Assembly: GCA_034440635.1 (NCBI GenBank) | Contig: JAOTON010002101.1 | Span: 372,001 to 436,000, forward strand | DNA: 64,000 nucleotides | Direction: 5' to 3' | Origin: Lepas anatifera | Taxonomy: Eukaryota > Arthropoda > Thecostraca > Lepadidae | Part shown: piece by piece, positions 1-11,076 of the stretch | Layout of the letters: every line of letters starts with the position of its first letter | Numbering within the stretch: position 1 is the first letter of the stretch | Program-made: the position numbers and the translations under genes | The notes under the pieces: generated by a model | Database searches by the model: none | Seen by the model: the letters and a program-made list of their open reading frames with translations, nothing else | Told to the model about the DNA's origin: nothing

Positions 1-470
1 CAATATCTTCAAGGCTAAACGAGGACGTAAAGGTCAAATCTGGACCATTTCTGGTCTGACCTATTGGGAAATATCTTTATTATGCAGAAAAACCGGGAAT
101 GCATCAAAGCCGGACTAAGGTCATAGGGGGAAAGTCTAACACAATGTTCTCTGAAAGTTTTAGTTCAACGTCATGTAAGGTCACTGACCTATGACGTACA
201 AATGTTACAGATTCGTGTTTGACCTGGAAAAATCCTTTGAACTCGACCTGTGACCTTGACCTTGTCATTGAGTAGCCTTAACTATGAAGTCATCACAATA
301 ACTTACGTCATACTAAATAAGATCATCTGATCGGATTTCTGGGGTCAATGACCTCGAATTGTAGCCTTACACCTTGACATTGACCTTCATATAAAGTAAC
401 CTTGACATATTAACCGATTTTATGGCGTTATTTCGTTATCATTCGGCCTACACAGCAGGAAAACTTGTGC
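1..470. repeat. AGGTCA-rich interspersed repeat, copy 1
   Basis: Non-coding DNA with many AGGTCA/TGACCT and TGACCTTGACC-type words. The stretch around 150-330 resembles 19070-19335: both run from paired 'aaggtca...tgacctat' through a 'gtagcctt/ataacctt' block to a 'acgtcataataa/acgtcatactaa' block. It therefore looks like an old dispersed repeat related to the TTAA-flanked elements elsewhere in the window. Its ends are not visible, because the window begins inside it. Confidence 0.5.
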
Positions 471-1892
471 GACCACGCAATTGTGACTGTCTTAAAATAT
501 AGGTCTGAATTTGAAAGCCTTTAAGTCAAATGATTATCAACCGATTTTCAAAAATTTTCACTAATGGACGCGCTCATGAATTCTCTCCAAATGTACCCAA
601 GTAGCGTTTTCCGGCGGCGAAAGGTTCTCCGGTCACCCTGGAAACATAGGTGGTGGGCACTTTGGGACCCTCTTCCACGGCACGTGTTAAGATACCATGT
701 TGCCATCAACGAGGTTAAGTGCATTGAAGCCTGAAACCCAAGTTCGAACCCACCCCGTGTCAAATTACTGTTCCTAGATCAAACGCAGCGAAGCAACCAG
801 CTAAGGGCTAATTTGTGCAACTTTGTGCAAGCCTTTGAGAATGGCCTTATATATCTATGATATGTCAAGACTCCGGCTTGAAATTTTATTTGATTTTTAT
901 TCACATATCCCGATGGCATTATGCTAAGCCGAGTAATTTTTCATGAATTCTGAAAAAGAAACGTCGGGGAGGGAGTCATATCGACGCCCCCCTCCCTGAG
1001 CCAGGTATGGCGAGGTTTCAGCTTTCTCTAGAGCTGGTTTACAGTATGTATTTTTTTCTTCAAGAGTATTGAAATAAAATTGTGTCCTAAAGTATGGGTT
1101 TCAGCCAGTTTTAAGTGCAAGAAGACGAGAAAAGGTACTTTGAGCCTGTTTTATTGCCACGGGGTAGTGTTTTCAAGAAAGTAAGAATGAATTAAAACAA
1201 TAATATTTTCGTAGAAAGGTCTGCTAGTGACTGTAATATGAATGATCCTAGAACTATCTGTTCCCTAATATGTTGCATCATTATTCTTGCACTGCATGTA
1301 TATTCTCGAATGAGTCAGTAAGATAAATGACCGATCAGTTGGAGGGCCAGGCTGTCTAACTTATCAGCATAGACCAGCAAGCTTGGTTGGTTGGCACGTG
1401 CCTAAAGTCAGTGACGCACCACTGGACTGACGTCAATGTCTGATGCCAGTGCCACGTTTGTTTGTGTGTCCAGGCTTTGGCAAATAGCGAGTGTCGGACG
1501 CTGCGGCGCAGTACTTAGGCCAACTGTGGGTAAAACGCTCCCTCTGATACTTCGTGTTGGGCATGTAGTGGAAGCTATTTCTGAAGTTCCTGATAATCTA
1601 TCAGCTGCCTGCGATTTGCTTTCTTTTTATATTCGGGTGTCAAGGCGTTAGGATTGCTACATGAGAGTGGTTTTGTATTTCATGACTATTTTTGCCTCAT
1701 ATTTTTTGTGTGGTGATGCCAAATGTGTTAAATTAAGGGGCCTATGGTTGTTTGCATCATCATGTCCATCTCACGGCCTTTATCGGACTGTACTGCATTA
1801 GAGAAAAATGGTGGGCTTCAAGACATGTTTTTCTTATTCCCCCGATTTGTCCGCGGTTGGTATTCGCACCATCAGGACCGGGACAAAACATC
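471..1892. other. No gene recognised; AT-rich spacer
   Basis: Short open frames occur on both strands (for example 1436-1651 plus, 548-763 minus), but none has recognisable domains, a matching splice pattern or a repeat relative. I see no RNA gene or transposon end here. Confidence 0.4.
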
Positions 1893-1900
1893 CATGAGAA

Positions 1901-2220
1901 CATTGGCGGACGCAGAAAGGGGGGGTATTCCGGCCATGGCCCATCCCAAAGCGCTGGAGGGGGCAAACTATCTTTTGGTCCCCCAAACGCCGGAGAAATT
2001 TTTGAAAAAGGTGTTTACACTAGGTCTGTAGGGCAAAAAAATCTTCGCTCCCCCCAGGAGAGCGACCATGTACTTGGAGAGGTAGTTTGTACTAGGTCTG
2101 TCGAGCACTGAAAAAGGTGTTTACACTAGGTCTGTAGAGCAAAAAAATATGCACTCTCCCCCAGGAGGAGAAGCAGACATGGGTTTGACCCCCCAAAACT
2201 CTGGTCTGCGTCCGCCCAGG
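1901..2220. mobile_element. hAT-type MITE (320 bp) with 8-bp TSD CATGAGAA
   Basis: The ends are inverted: left CATTGGCGGACGCAG, right CTGCGTCCGCCCAGG. The element is bracketed by a perfect duplication CATGAGAA (1893-1900 and 2221-2228). An 8-bp TSD with this kind of terminus is the hAT signature. The interior carries 'gtttacactaggtctgtagagc' motifs, repeated twice, which it shares with the elements at 31774-32161 and 40894-41262, so these are three copies of one family. It has no coding capacity. Confidence 0.88.
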
Positions 2221-2316
2221 CATGAGAAAGACTTGACTCGAGAACCGAGAACCACCGGTGGGCCTAGGGCTTTCGTTTAGGGGACCTGGACTGGAAATCT
2301 GATATATTGGGTTGAT

Positions 2317-2379
2317 AGAGAGAGAGAGAGAGAGAGAGGGGAGAGAGAGAGAGGAGAGAGAGAGGGAGAGAGAGAGAGA

Positions 2380-2430
<51 letters not shown>
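2317..2430. repeat. (AG)n microsatellite
   Basis: About 114 bp of almost pure AG dinucleotide with a few GG interruptions. The 160-residue serine/leucine open frame read through it on the minus strand is an artefact of the repeat. Confidence 0.97.
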
Positions 2431-2431
<1 letters not shown>

Positions 2432-2497
2432 AGGCCTGACTGAGACCCAGAGATATGAGTGGATCCTTTCAAATCTATATGGTTCGAGGTGGCATGC

Positions 2498-3000
2498 TTA
2501 ACACGTGCCCTACTGAGGTCCTTGACATGACGCGCCCCGCTGGAGGGACATATTTGGCCCCCTCCGTATCTCATTTTCCAGGAAAGCTGAAGAAAAATTA
2601 CGGAGGGTGTTCTAAAGCTCTTGGCGAGACAAAGAGAAATTATGCGGATTTTTTATGCCAGGTCAATATTGAGATCAGCATAGGTCAAGGAAGGTTCCAT
2701 GGGCTTACAAAAGGACAGTGTACGTTTCCTTTCTAGATTTTTTGTTCAGCGGAGCTAGAGCAAATCTTAATGCATCATTGGATTTCTTTCATTGTGGAGA
2801 ATTGAATGATGTATAATATGACCTTGCTAGTTCAAATGGTAAAAATGACCTGACATCGAGCTATTTCAAGGTCATAGGGTGACCTGGTATGGTCATGTTA
2901 CATGTCAATCGATTCATCGTGACAAGATAAGCACAATGCAAACAAAATTGAAGCTTAAGCTCAAAATCTGGAGTTATTTCTGTATCTGGAATTTGACTTG
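2498..3000. mobile_element. TTAA-flanked element, subfamily C, right end lost
   Basis: It begins with TTAACACGTGCCC, as does the intact copy at 36749-37770 (TTAACACGCGCCCCGCTGGG). The interior matches that copy: 'cctccgtatctcattt', then 'aggtcaatattgag', then 'gaatgatgtataatatgacc'. Similarity fades near 3000 and no right terminus is seen, so this is a truncated copy. Confidence 0.7.
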
Positions 3001-3242
3001 TGTTGACATCCAGTGAACTTATAGTCCGGTTTTCATCTAGAGAACACTGGCCGAAGGAGCTTTAATTGCATTTTATAAAATAACTTTCGGTCCTTGTTTC
3101 CCGCGTTTTTTCCAGTCCTAGGGTCTTTCGAGTTAAGGATATGTTTTACCTCTCACCGTGGCGAAGGTCGCTCAATTATCTCCCACCCAGGTGAAGGTTA
3201 GATATAGTATAAACATGCATATAGTTATGTTTATAATAATTA

Positions 3243-3400
3243 TTGGGGCTTATCGACGCACCAACTGCCGGGTCATATGGGCCGCCAACTCTTTCCCTGT
3301 TGGAAGGGTTTCTGGAGCCAGCTTGCTCCTTGTTCGAAGCCGCCGGCCTTGAACCCGGGTCGGCTGCGTGGCCAGCTACGCTGACCACCCACTACCGCCC
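3243..3400 (-). mobile_element. tRNA-derived SINE, minus strand
   Basis: Read on the minus strand, 3400 to 3340 resembles a tRNA head. It has a box-A-like segment (3373-3387) and a box B, GGGTTCAAGGCC (3345-3356). Downstream follows a body whose core, plus strand 'ccaactgccgggtcatatgg' (3261-3280), matches 'ccaactgccaaggtcatacg' at 58259-58278. The terminal block at 3243 likewise matches the one at 58241. RNA polymerase III boxes and a shared body support a SINE rather than a working tRNA. Confidence 0.65.
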
Positions 3401-3405
3401 CCATA

Positions 3406-5054
3406 GTATATGTTATCATAGGGTAGACGTATGCACATATTAACACTGTTGTTGCGATGGCCATGCTGACTTAACTGTATTTTGAACAGAAAGAAAGTCT
3501 CACAATGGGGTTTGGACCATGGTACTGATCTCTGCAGTTCGTTTTACTGGACGCCCTTATCGCTCCGCCTTCCTACTGCCGCAGCGGATGTGTCCGCCTA
3601 TCATCCAGCGGCAGCGCACACAAGCGGCGCTCAAATGGAATCTGACGCATTCGTAATAGGATTTGTATTTGTATTTGACACGGAAGCTTCCACACTTACG
3701 GTGGCTTTTCAAGCGCCGCCGAAATGGACGTGAAGTGAGTAAGACTGGAAGTAGATGGTAAGGATTATGGTGGTTGAAGGTAGATTTGGGTGGGGTACTC
3801 CCCGGAGGGATAGTATCCCTGTTACGGGGATACTACTTCTCCATCATCAATGGCTGAAATAGAGCAGATAGAGCACCACGAGAATACGAATCAAACCTAG
3901 CAACAAAGTAAAACTCATGCATTTTTTGTGATTCGAGTCAGGGTTTCAGCAGATCCAATATCCTCTTCATGAATACGATACAAAGGTTCATGCGCTACAC
4001 GTGAACAGCGCACCTGAGGCCGTAGCCAACCATCGTAACAGCTGTGTCTGTGCGTACCCTCGCTCTCTGTACCCCCCCCCCCCCCAACTCCCCCCACCTG
4101 ACACCCATTCCAACAGGCGCGGCGGATAGGCCGGATCGGAGCCAGGCAAAGTTAGCGGCATGGCCGACCTGCTGGTCTATTTCTGACTCCAGCAGTTGTG
4201 ACGTGGTTTGGCGCCTCCGCTCGCCGTGAATCGCAATGACGTCATCAGTACTGGTGATGTCATATTTATGCCGGTAAAGTTCTCACTTATCAGTTGGACA
4301 CGCACTTGCAGCATAAGCTAACTAATTACTGCCGGATGGGTGCATCACCAGAACTGCACGATTATAAGTCAACATGGCTAAATAACACCTAGTAACTAAT
4401 AGCCTAATCACTTATATCATCTGCAATACGAAAAAGATGATAGCAAATAATCTGTCATGAAATAAAAAGGAATAATCCACCTATCAAAAAGGGTAGCGAG
4501 GCAAACGGTAAACACGTTCGAATACCACATTCCACTTCCGTTATTGAAAAACGCCCCTGAAGTGAGACTACATCTAACAAACTTGTCGAGCGATAAAAGT
4601 GTGCTTGAGAAATCCAGCCCGTCAGTCATCCACGTATGGGGAGCACTGCAATGTTGTCAGCTAAAGTCGCTATTGATATGCTTGCAAAAAAAAAACAGTT
4701 GGTAGATCGGTTGCAGGGCTCATGCTCCGGTAGTTCCACCTGGGATGGCTGGGGAGCATCCTGCGCCAGCACGTCAAGCCACGGGCTCCAAGGTACACAG
4801 TGCGTTCGTGGGCTAAAATAGCCCCGCTAATGCTTTCGTTATATGTGCCAAGCTTGCAGTCGCCGCCACGGCAGTACCGTGAGCCACTATTTTCCACAGT
4901 TCGGAAGGCTTGTGGTATAAAGAAAATACCGTTTTAGATACTGCACCAATCATCATTTATTATATTAACAATTAATTATATTATTCCCATTTTTACAATT
5001 CTGATGCGTAGCACTTCTTCATCTTTTGCAACACCCGTCAGCTGATGGAAGAGG
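3406..5054. other. No gene recognised; small hairpin and C-tract
   Basis: Mixed unique sequence. A stem-loop lies at 3811-3835 (arms TAGTATCCC and GGGATACTA, loop about 6 nt), and a run of C at 4071-4085. Several 60-80-residue open frames exist but show no recognisable protein features. Confidence 0.4.
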
Positions 5055-5062
5055 GTGAAGAT

Positions 5063-5226
5063 CAGTGGCAGATACAGGTGGGCGGGGGCTAGGGGTTCAA
5101 GCCCCCTACCCCCAGATGTCAGAGTGCCTATAGCAAATGTATAGGCGGAGGCTGGTCTAAGGCAGTGGGGGGAACCTCGAGCTCCCAAGACAACCCCCTC
5201 GAAATGAAGTCCTGGATGTGCCTCTG
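5063..5226. mobile_element. hAT-type MITE (164 bp), 7/8 TSD
   Basis: Left end CAGTGGCAGATACAGG, right end CCTGGATGTGCCTCTG. The flanks are GTGAAGAT (5055-5062) and GTGGAGAT (5227-5234), one mismatch in eight. The interior ('ggctaggggttcaagccccc', 'gagtgcctata') matches 53537-53684 and, more loosely, 60544-60687, so the three form one small family. Confidence 0.75.
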
Positions 5227-5234
5227 GTGGAGAT

Positions 5235-5935
5235 ATTCCAAAACTACGGGCCGCGCTCGAAAGCTCCTGACGATATGGATACAAGCTATTAAAGCTATTT
5301 TCCTAACCCGGCACCGCGTGGACTCTTTTCGTACACACCACCTCCTGGGGGTCCAATCGGAACCCCCTACAATATCGGGAACCAGAAGTGATACGGAAAA
5401 CATGAAATGACGCTGAAAGCACCTTACAGCTTTCTACTCGGGAGCCGAGCTCAGCCATATATGCTGACCCGTGACGTCACAGTGAGCCAAAATATGTCAC
5501 ATTTAGACCCATTTAAAAAATAACTCAGGAACCATTGGGTTTTTGTATTGACTCGAGGATTTCAATAATATGCCACATGCCCTTGTAAGGTCACACTAAG
5601 GTCACATTATGAACTTGACCTAAGGTCAAGGTCAACTAATTCTCTTTCAAGGCCATGTTGCATATTATTCAAATAATTAGATCATGCTTATTACTATGGT
5701 ACCACATGTTAGGCTCTATCTTGTTTTGTTCAAAAGCTATAGACACAAACAATAAAAAACTGACCTTTGATTACCTCTGGTGACTTTGGTATTAACCTGA
5801 CCTCAAATGAATTGCAGCGCACAGATATTTTTGTTTCAAAAGCTTTCGAATGATGTTAAGTAACTTGATCTAGCTCTTGTAGAAGCCGAGTTACATCCTG
5901 GTTTTGTCAATATTCTTTTTTTGCCAATATTCCCC
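5235..5935. other. AGGTCA-rich spacer, no gene
   Basis: Between 5585 and 5640 the words AGGTCA and TGACCT recur every 10-15 bp, as they do in the TTAA elements. No terminal repeats are visible, so this is probably decayed repeat DNA. Confidence 0.4.
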
Positions 5936-6958
5936 TTAACACCCACACCGGTGGGCCTCCGAGCCACCTTTGCCAGGGTGGGGGGTGTTCAAACACCCCC
6001 CCTCGAACTCGGTTCCAGTGCGGAATAGCGAAAAACGCGAGCGCGGATGGATAGCTCATACAAATGCATGAATAATTTTCACAAACTCATTCACTTTTTA
6101 GCTCAGGTCAATATTGAGGTCATGCCAATTCAAAGAAGCTGGCATGTTAGAGAAGAGTTTGGGGCTCTAGCGTCTGACACAGTTGAGTTAGAATACCATT
6201 TTAGGCACCATTGGCTTCCTCTCGTTGCGGCAAATCGAATGATGTACAATATGACTATACTAGATCAAAACACAGACATGACCTGCCCTGAGGTCAGGTT
6301 AAGGTCACTATCTGGTATGAAATAGTCAATATGCACATCGATCGTCTCGTAATAACAATATAAACGTAATGGTACCAAAATAAAAGCTTTATCGTCATTT
6401 TCTGCAAAGTTATTGGCCCAACTCTGAAAATTTGCTTAAGTAGCCCAGATGACCTCCCAGAGGTCACAGGCCAAAACCTGCAACATGAACCTAGGGGCCC
6501 AGGATACTACTATTTTGAGAATATGAAGGTATTCTCTGCTGTATCTACACAAATAAAGTCCAATTTCTGTTTGCCGCTTGCATTTCCAATAGAGAGGTTC
6601 CGAGAAAGGATGCATACCTGACCTAAGGTCATCGATATGAACGATCCCGGAAGAAACATTTTAGCAATCAGTAGGCTCATTGTGTGGAATAAGTTTCAAT
6701 TCGATAGTTCACCCTTTTTCTACTTATGCCACCTTAAACATTTTTGGAGGTGAGGTCACTTGACCTGCACTGGTGACCTGACCTGAGATGACCCAACCTC
6801 GAAATGTTGCAGAAATTTGTAGAATTAATCAAGAATAAGGTGTTCCAAGTACGGCGACGCTTTGTGCCGCTGTTTTTTCGTGCCGCCGTTTTTTCTTGCC
6901 ATCGGAAAAACCCGAGAGGGGGTGTTCAAACACCCCTCCCCACCGGGGCAAGTGTTAA
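5936..6958. mobile_element. TTAA-flanked element, subfamily D, full length (1023 bp)
   Basis: Starts TTAACACCCACACCGGTGGG and ends with the inverted form CCCCACCGGGGCAAGTGTTAA-like sequence at 6938-6958. TTAA at both ends fits the TTAA target duplication of piggyBac- or Kolobok-type transposons (known biology; the superfamily is inferred). The interior is rich in AGGTCA/TGACCT and has a GC stem followed by a T-run (about 6855-6895) just inside the right end, as in the other subfamilies. There is no transposase. Related truncated copies lie at 18280-19050 and 61710-62465. Confidence 0.82.
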
Positions 6959-8281
6959 AGACATGCGTATCTGTATAGGGCTGTTGAGTCGACCTGACTT
7001 TAGATGACTACAATATTCGGACCTAAGCATGCTCATTGTTCAAAATCACTGGTGTCTGAATGTATCATAATTGGCGTAGGGGAGACTGGGGCTGGCTGCA
7101 TCACGGGTTGAATGCATTAGGGGCTGTAACTAAAAAATATTCACTAGATAACAATTTAAGCGGGCCCACTAGAACCGCGTACGCGCAATGTCTTTCCAGT
7201 GAAGAAACCAGCGAAGGCGGTCGGCCGATACCAGGTGAGGAGGCAAAAACTCATTTTTCTAGGGTGAAAGTATTTTTTTAGTCTGTTACATTACGTTTCA
7301 AATGAAATACAAGATAACATGCACGCTGGTCATAAGCCTGGCAGGTTAAAGCGTGTTTCTCCAGTCTTCAATTGAGGCAAAGACTTTTGGCGGGACCTCT
7401 TGGATTGTGCAATATTTGGCACCACGATTGATTCAGGGCAGAGAAGGGGCAAGACGAATCATTTTTTCGCGGGGCAGGTTGAAACATTGTTGCAACCTAC
7501 CCTGGCGCTTAGTTTTGTTTATGGGAAAATTGAATAGTCATCAGGATGTATTATTGCATTAATTATTGACATGGGCGTCGAAAGTGGGGGAGGAGCGCGT
7601 CACTTTCGAGAAGCAGGTGCTATATCTGTCACCAATGTGACTCTGACTCTGAGTAGGTAAGCTTGGAAGGGTATCCGATGGGAAACGTGCCTACCAAGGA
7701 AACGTGCCTCCGCTGAATGGGAAACGTGCATACCAATAAAGCGAATATGACGTTGTATTGTGTTTCTGTGTACTAATTCCTCACGATGCGAGCTGCCCTG
7801 GGGACTGATGCAACTTACCCCGCCATGGGGGCAGTTTGCATCAGGTGCAAAGCTGATTTCAAAAGCGTATTGTGGTAAAATGTATTTGTTTTTGGGAAAA
7901 GATTAACCGGCATTTGGTGGGAAAAGAAATATATTTTGAAAGGTGGTATACAATTTTCGATAGATCTTGTGGATTATTAGCTACGGAGGGAAAAGTGAAA
8001 ATGATTCAACCAGCCTCGGTCTCCCCTACAATACGTTTCCCAGCAGTTATTTGCGTCCCAGTCTGGAGCTCTTTGTGTGGATGGTTTTAGAAGGGACCCC
8101 AAACATACGTCAGACGAGACAAAAATGGATACAATACCGTCCTAATTGGTCGTGGGTGACTCGCCCACGTTGTCGGGTGTCAAAAACTACGGTCCAGGTA
8201 CCAGAAAGGAATGAACCGTTTTGTGCTACGTGGCTGATACGTGGATACGTGGATGTTTCGAAATAAGGATTGTTTAGCAGA
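6959..8281. other. No gene recognised
   Basis: Mixed sequence with short open frames only. A small local repeat 'gggaaacgtgc' occurs three times at 7679-7727. No transposon ends or RNA genes were identified. Confidence 0.4.
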
Positions 8282-8760
8282 TTAAAGGGACATTGTCGCA
8301 AAAATTTTTATTGGCTAGATCAAAAGGTTACAAAAAGTTGTTTCAGAAGTCATATTCTCATTTTTGCAAATTCAGGCCCAAAATGCCTGAAAATCGGCCT
8401 CAAAGTCAACATTTATAGACGACTTTACCGAGTCCTTATGGTAACGATAAAGTGACGTAGACTCGGTTATAGCTATCAATTTATATATGAAAACATGTCA
8501 AACATTTCTTTTAAAGCAGTTCAGTAGCTAAAATCTATAACATCAAAACTTATTCTATGAAAATATATTTCCAAAACGCTTTTGAAAGAGAAATAGAGGA
8601 CTTTAAAGAAATACCATCAACCAATCAGAAGCCCAGTCCTTATAGGATCTGGTCACGTGGGCTTATCTTACATCAATGTGATGTCATCATGGCTACCAAT
8701 GAACTATCGATATTCACCATTTCAAAAACCGCGGCAAACGCGAAGATATGAATACAAATT
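8282..8760. mobile_element. MITE end, TTAAAGGGACATTGTCGCAA type (left boundary)
   Basis: The left boundary TTAAAGGGACATTGTCGCAA (8282-8301), continuing into AAAATTTTTAT, is the exact inverted counterpart of the boundary at 16174-16203. The right boundary of this copy is not found nearby, so the end coordinate is a guess. The interior has the 'tgatgtcatcatggctacc' style seen in many invertebrate MITEs. The TTAA at the tip suggests a TTAA-targeting family like the one at 37916-38369. Confidence 0.55.
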
Positions 8761-8836
8761 CTATAACACTAATTAGCGCTGCGGTCAGGCCCGAATACCC
8801 TAAATATTATAATTAATAATTGTTCGTTATTGCATG

Positions 8837-8943
8837 ATTGCATTGCAGCTAAAATGATACAATAAAAAGATACGGGTAGTGCGATCCAGAAGAACCTCCT
8901 TTGAGGCATGAAGAAAGCTTTGGGTGGTTTTTCGGACGGGGAG
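8837..8943. repeat. Dispersed repeat, pair with 19532-19641
   Basis: About 107 bp beginning ATTGCATTGCAGCTAAA and ending near 'tttttcggacggggaga'. It is nearly identical to 19532-19641, which lies inside the large hAT element. Neither copy has an obvious TSD. The family is unknown. Confidence 0.8.
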
Positions 8944-9333
8944 ATTGTCGCCTCTCCGGTCTCGTGGATCAACATATCGTCGGTAATCTGCATGTAGAAT
9001 ATTTTGAGCCTTTGATGTGGTCAATTGAGATTTTCTTAGAGGTAAAAAATCTATGCGTGAAAAGTTAATGAAACAATTTGAATTTATGCCATCCATCTTT
9101 GCTGGCCACCAATGCTTATTGAGGTTTTGTTTAGTGAGTGTAGTGAGTTAGTCAAACACTAATCCTATCAAGTATGGGCAATGCATTTAATGTTTCTGTT
9201 CTGCATTAATTAGGTTCATGAAGTTGCCAAAAAGCAAATTGTATGCTTCATTGATAACTATTCATTTTGGCCCACTGTTATAGCTGTGGTCTCGTTTCAT
9301 CTGTCAACACCAATCAGCGAGCAGCATTGAGTC

Positions 9334-9692
9334 CCAGTCTGCAAAGTATGGCAGCAGGCTAGATGAGTCACACCAGCCACCTAAAATCATTGCACTGCCA
9401 GACACCAAAAATTCACACCAAACTGCTATATACCATAGAGAAAAATGAACCCTTTCCTACCCACACAATGCAATGCTACCTCTTGTATTAGTTAGTTAAA
9501 TACTTGTTATAAGGTCCCCTCCTGTATCTTTATAACCATTCAGCCATTATTTGTTTGGTTTTCAGTGTCACCTTCCTTGCACCAGTCTGCGAAATTCACA
9601 CCAGGTTGATGAACTTCACACCACTCACTCTTGTCTCCTAGGGCACTCACCCTGACGAGATCTCGTTGAAAATGCCATACTTTGCACACTGG
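9334..9692. mobile_element. DNA-transposon MITE (359 bp) with 8-bp TSD ATTGAGTC
   Basis: Left end CCAGTCTGCAAAGTATGGCA and right end TGCCATACTTTGCACACTGG are inverted repeats with two mismatches over 20 bp. They are bracketed by a perfect ATTGAGTC duplication (9326-9333 and 9693-9700). An 8-bp TSD fits hAT, but the CCAGT tip is unusual for that group, so the superfamily is left open. Its interior contains further 'cagtctgcgaaattcacacc' segments, and it has no coding region. Confidence 0.85.
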
Positions 9693-9913
9693 ATTGAGTC
9701 TATGTCACATGGCTATAGCCTCTCCCTGAGAACCAATCTTAGAACCAATCTTAGATTTACAGGCTGGCTACCTGCTGTGGTGCTGCTGTAAAAACAGTAA
9801 CAGCACAACAGTGGTAGCATACTTTTTTGTGATTGGTAGATAGGTATTCTGGTTCATTTTTGTCTGATTAGCCATAGCACATACTAGAGACAGTTGTGGT
9901 ATTTCTTTTCTAG

Positions 9914-10014
9914 AGGAGAGGCTCGAGGGCTCGCGGACAAGGCTGTGCTGGCAGACGGAACAAGGCTTATGAGCAGTGTCAATGCCAAAAAGTCCTCATT
10001 TTATTGTTGCACAG
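9914..10014 (+). CDS. Possible internal coding exon of an unidentified gene
   Basis: A pyrimidine-rich acceptor (tatttcttttctag) precedes position 9914, and a donor (CACAG|gtgaac) follows 10014. One frame is open across the whole 101 nt: one leading nucleotide, 33 codons, one trailing nucleotide. It encodes a peptide beginning GEARGLADKAVLADG and continuing TRLMSSVNAKK. The composition (Ala/Asp/Gly/Lys-rich, GC-richer than its AT-rich surroundings) looks protein-like, but I do not recognise a family. Its exit phase does not match the exon at 33292 directly, so at least one further exon would be needed if they belonged together. The call rests on splice signals and openness only. Confidence 0.3.
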
Positions 10015-11040
10015 GTGAACTTGTGTACCAAAATAGGTGAAAATTATTTGGTGATGGCAATTCTCCAATGATTATTTAAGCATATTATTTTTTGAATTGC
10101 CCATATTCCCTCTCCTTTTGGTCTAACTTTATATTTACAATATTTGTGCACTCTAGTAAAAGTCTATATCAAGCTTGTAATTTGAATTACAAATTTCTAC
10201 CTGTTACAAATACTGGCTCTGCACAATGTGTGCATGCTAGTGCATTTGCTGCTTAGCTTACCTTCTTTTAAGTATGAAAATGTTTTTGATTAATTTTACA
10301 GATTGAAACAGATTTTCCATTTATTTTGGTACCATACAGTACATAGTAGTCCGTGTACTCCTATCTACTTATCAGATCCATTTACTCATATTTCAAGTGC
10401 TACTGTTTGTTTCCAGACATGAAAGTGACTGTAGCATGAATTCATCTATCTGCCCTCAGAAAATGCCCATCTGCATTCATGCCCATCTGCAGATGAATTC
10501 ATCCATCTGCCCTCTGAAAATGCCCATCTGCATGCTTTTTATAATTGATATTAAAAATGAACTGAAGGAAAACTAGGATAAGATGTATTATGATTTGAAA
10601 CACTAGGAGTGTACCCAATACAACAATATAATTGTGAACAAAGAGTATGGATAGTCATGTAGGAATGACAGGGGGCAGTCTTGGTCGATGCAATTTTTTG
10701 TGTTTTTCTGGAAGAATATATGAAAGATTAGGCGGGTCGCTTCAAAGAGAAAATTTGTTTACTAGAAAACCTGTCTTTTGTAGCTGCTGTGTATCATCAA
10801 GCTATCGTCCCAATGAACCAGCTTGTGTATGATCATTTTGTTTGTTAGTTTGAATGGGATGAACCCAATCAGACCGATTCTCCCATAGACCTGAAATTTG
10901 GAATATTTGTTTCCTATTGTGGGCCAGTGTTGAAATAATGTATTGTAATTTATAAAAAACATGAATTTGCATGGTTCCACCTGACCCCTCCACAAACCCA
11001 TGATCTAGACTATAGATCGTCTTTGGGGATGTCTTTGTTC

Positions 11041-11076
<36 letters not shown>

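Noticed and set aside
2092..2574. 160-residue minus-strand frame with a long Ser/Leu repeat
   Set aside because: It is a read-through of the (AG)n microsatellite and a hAT MITE.
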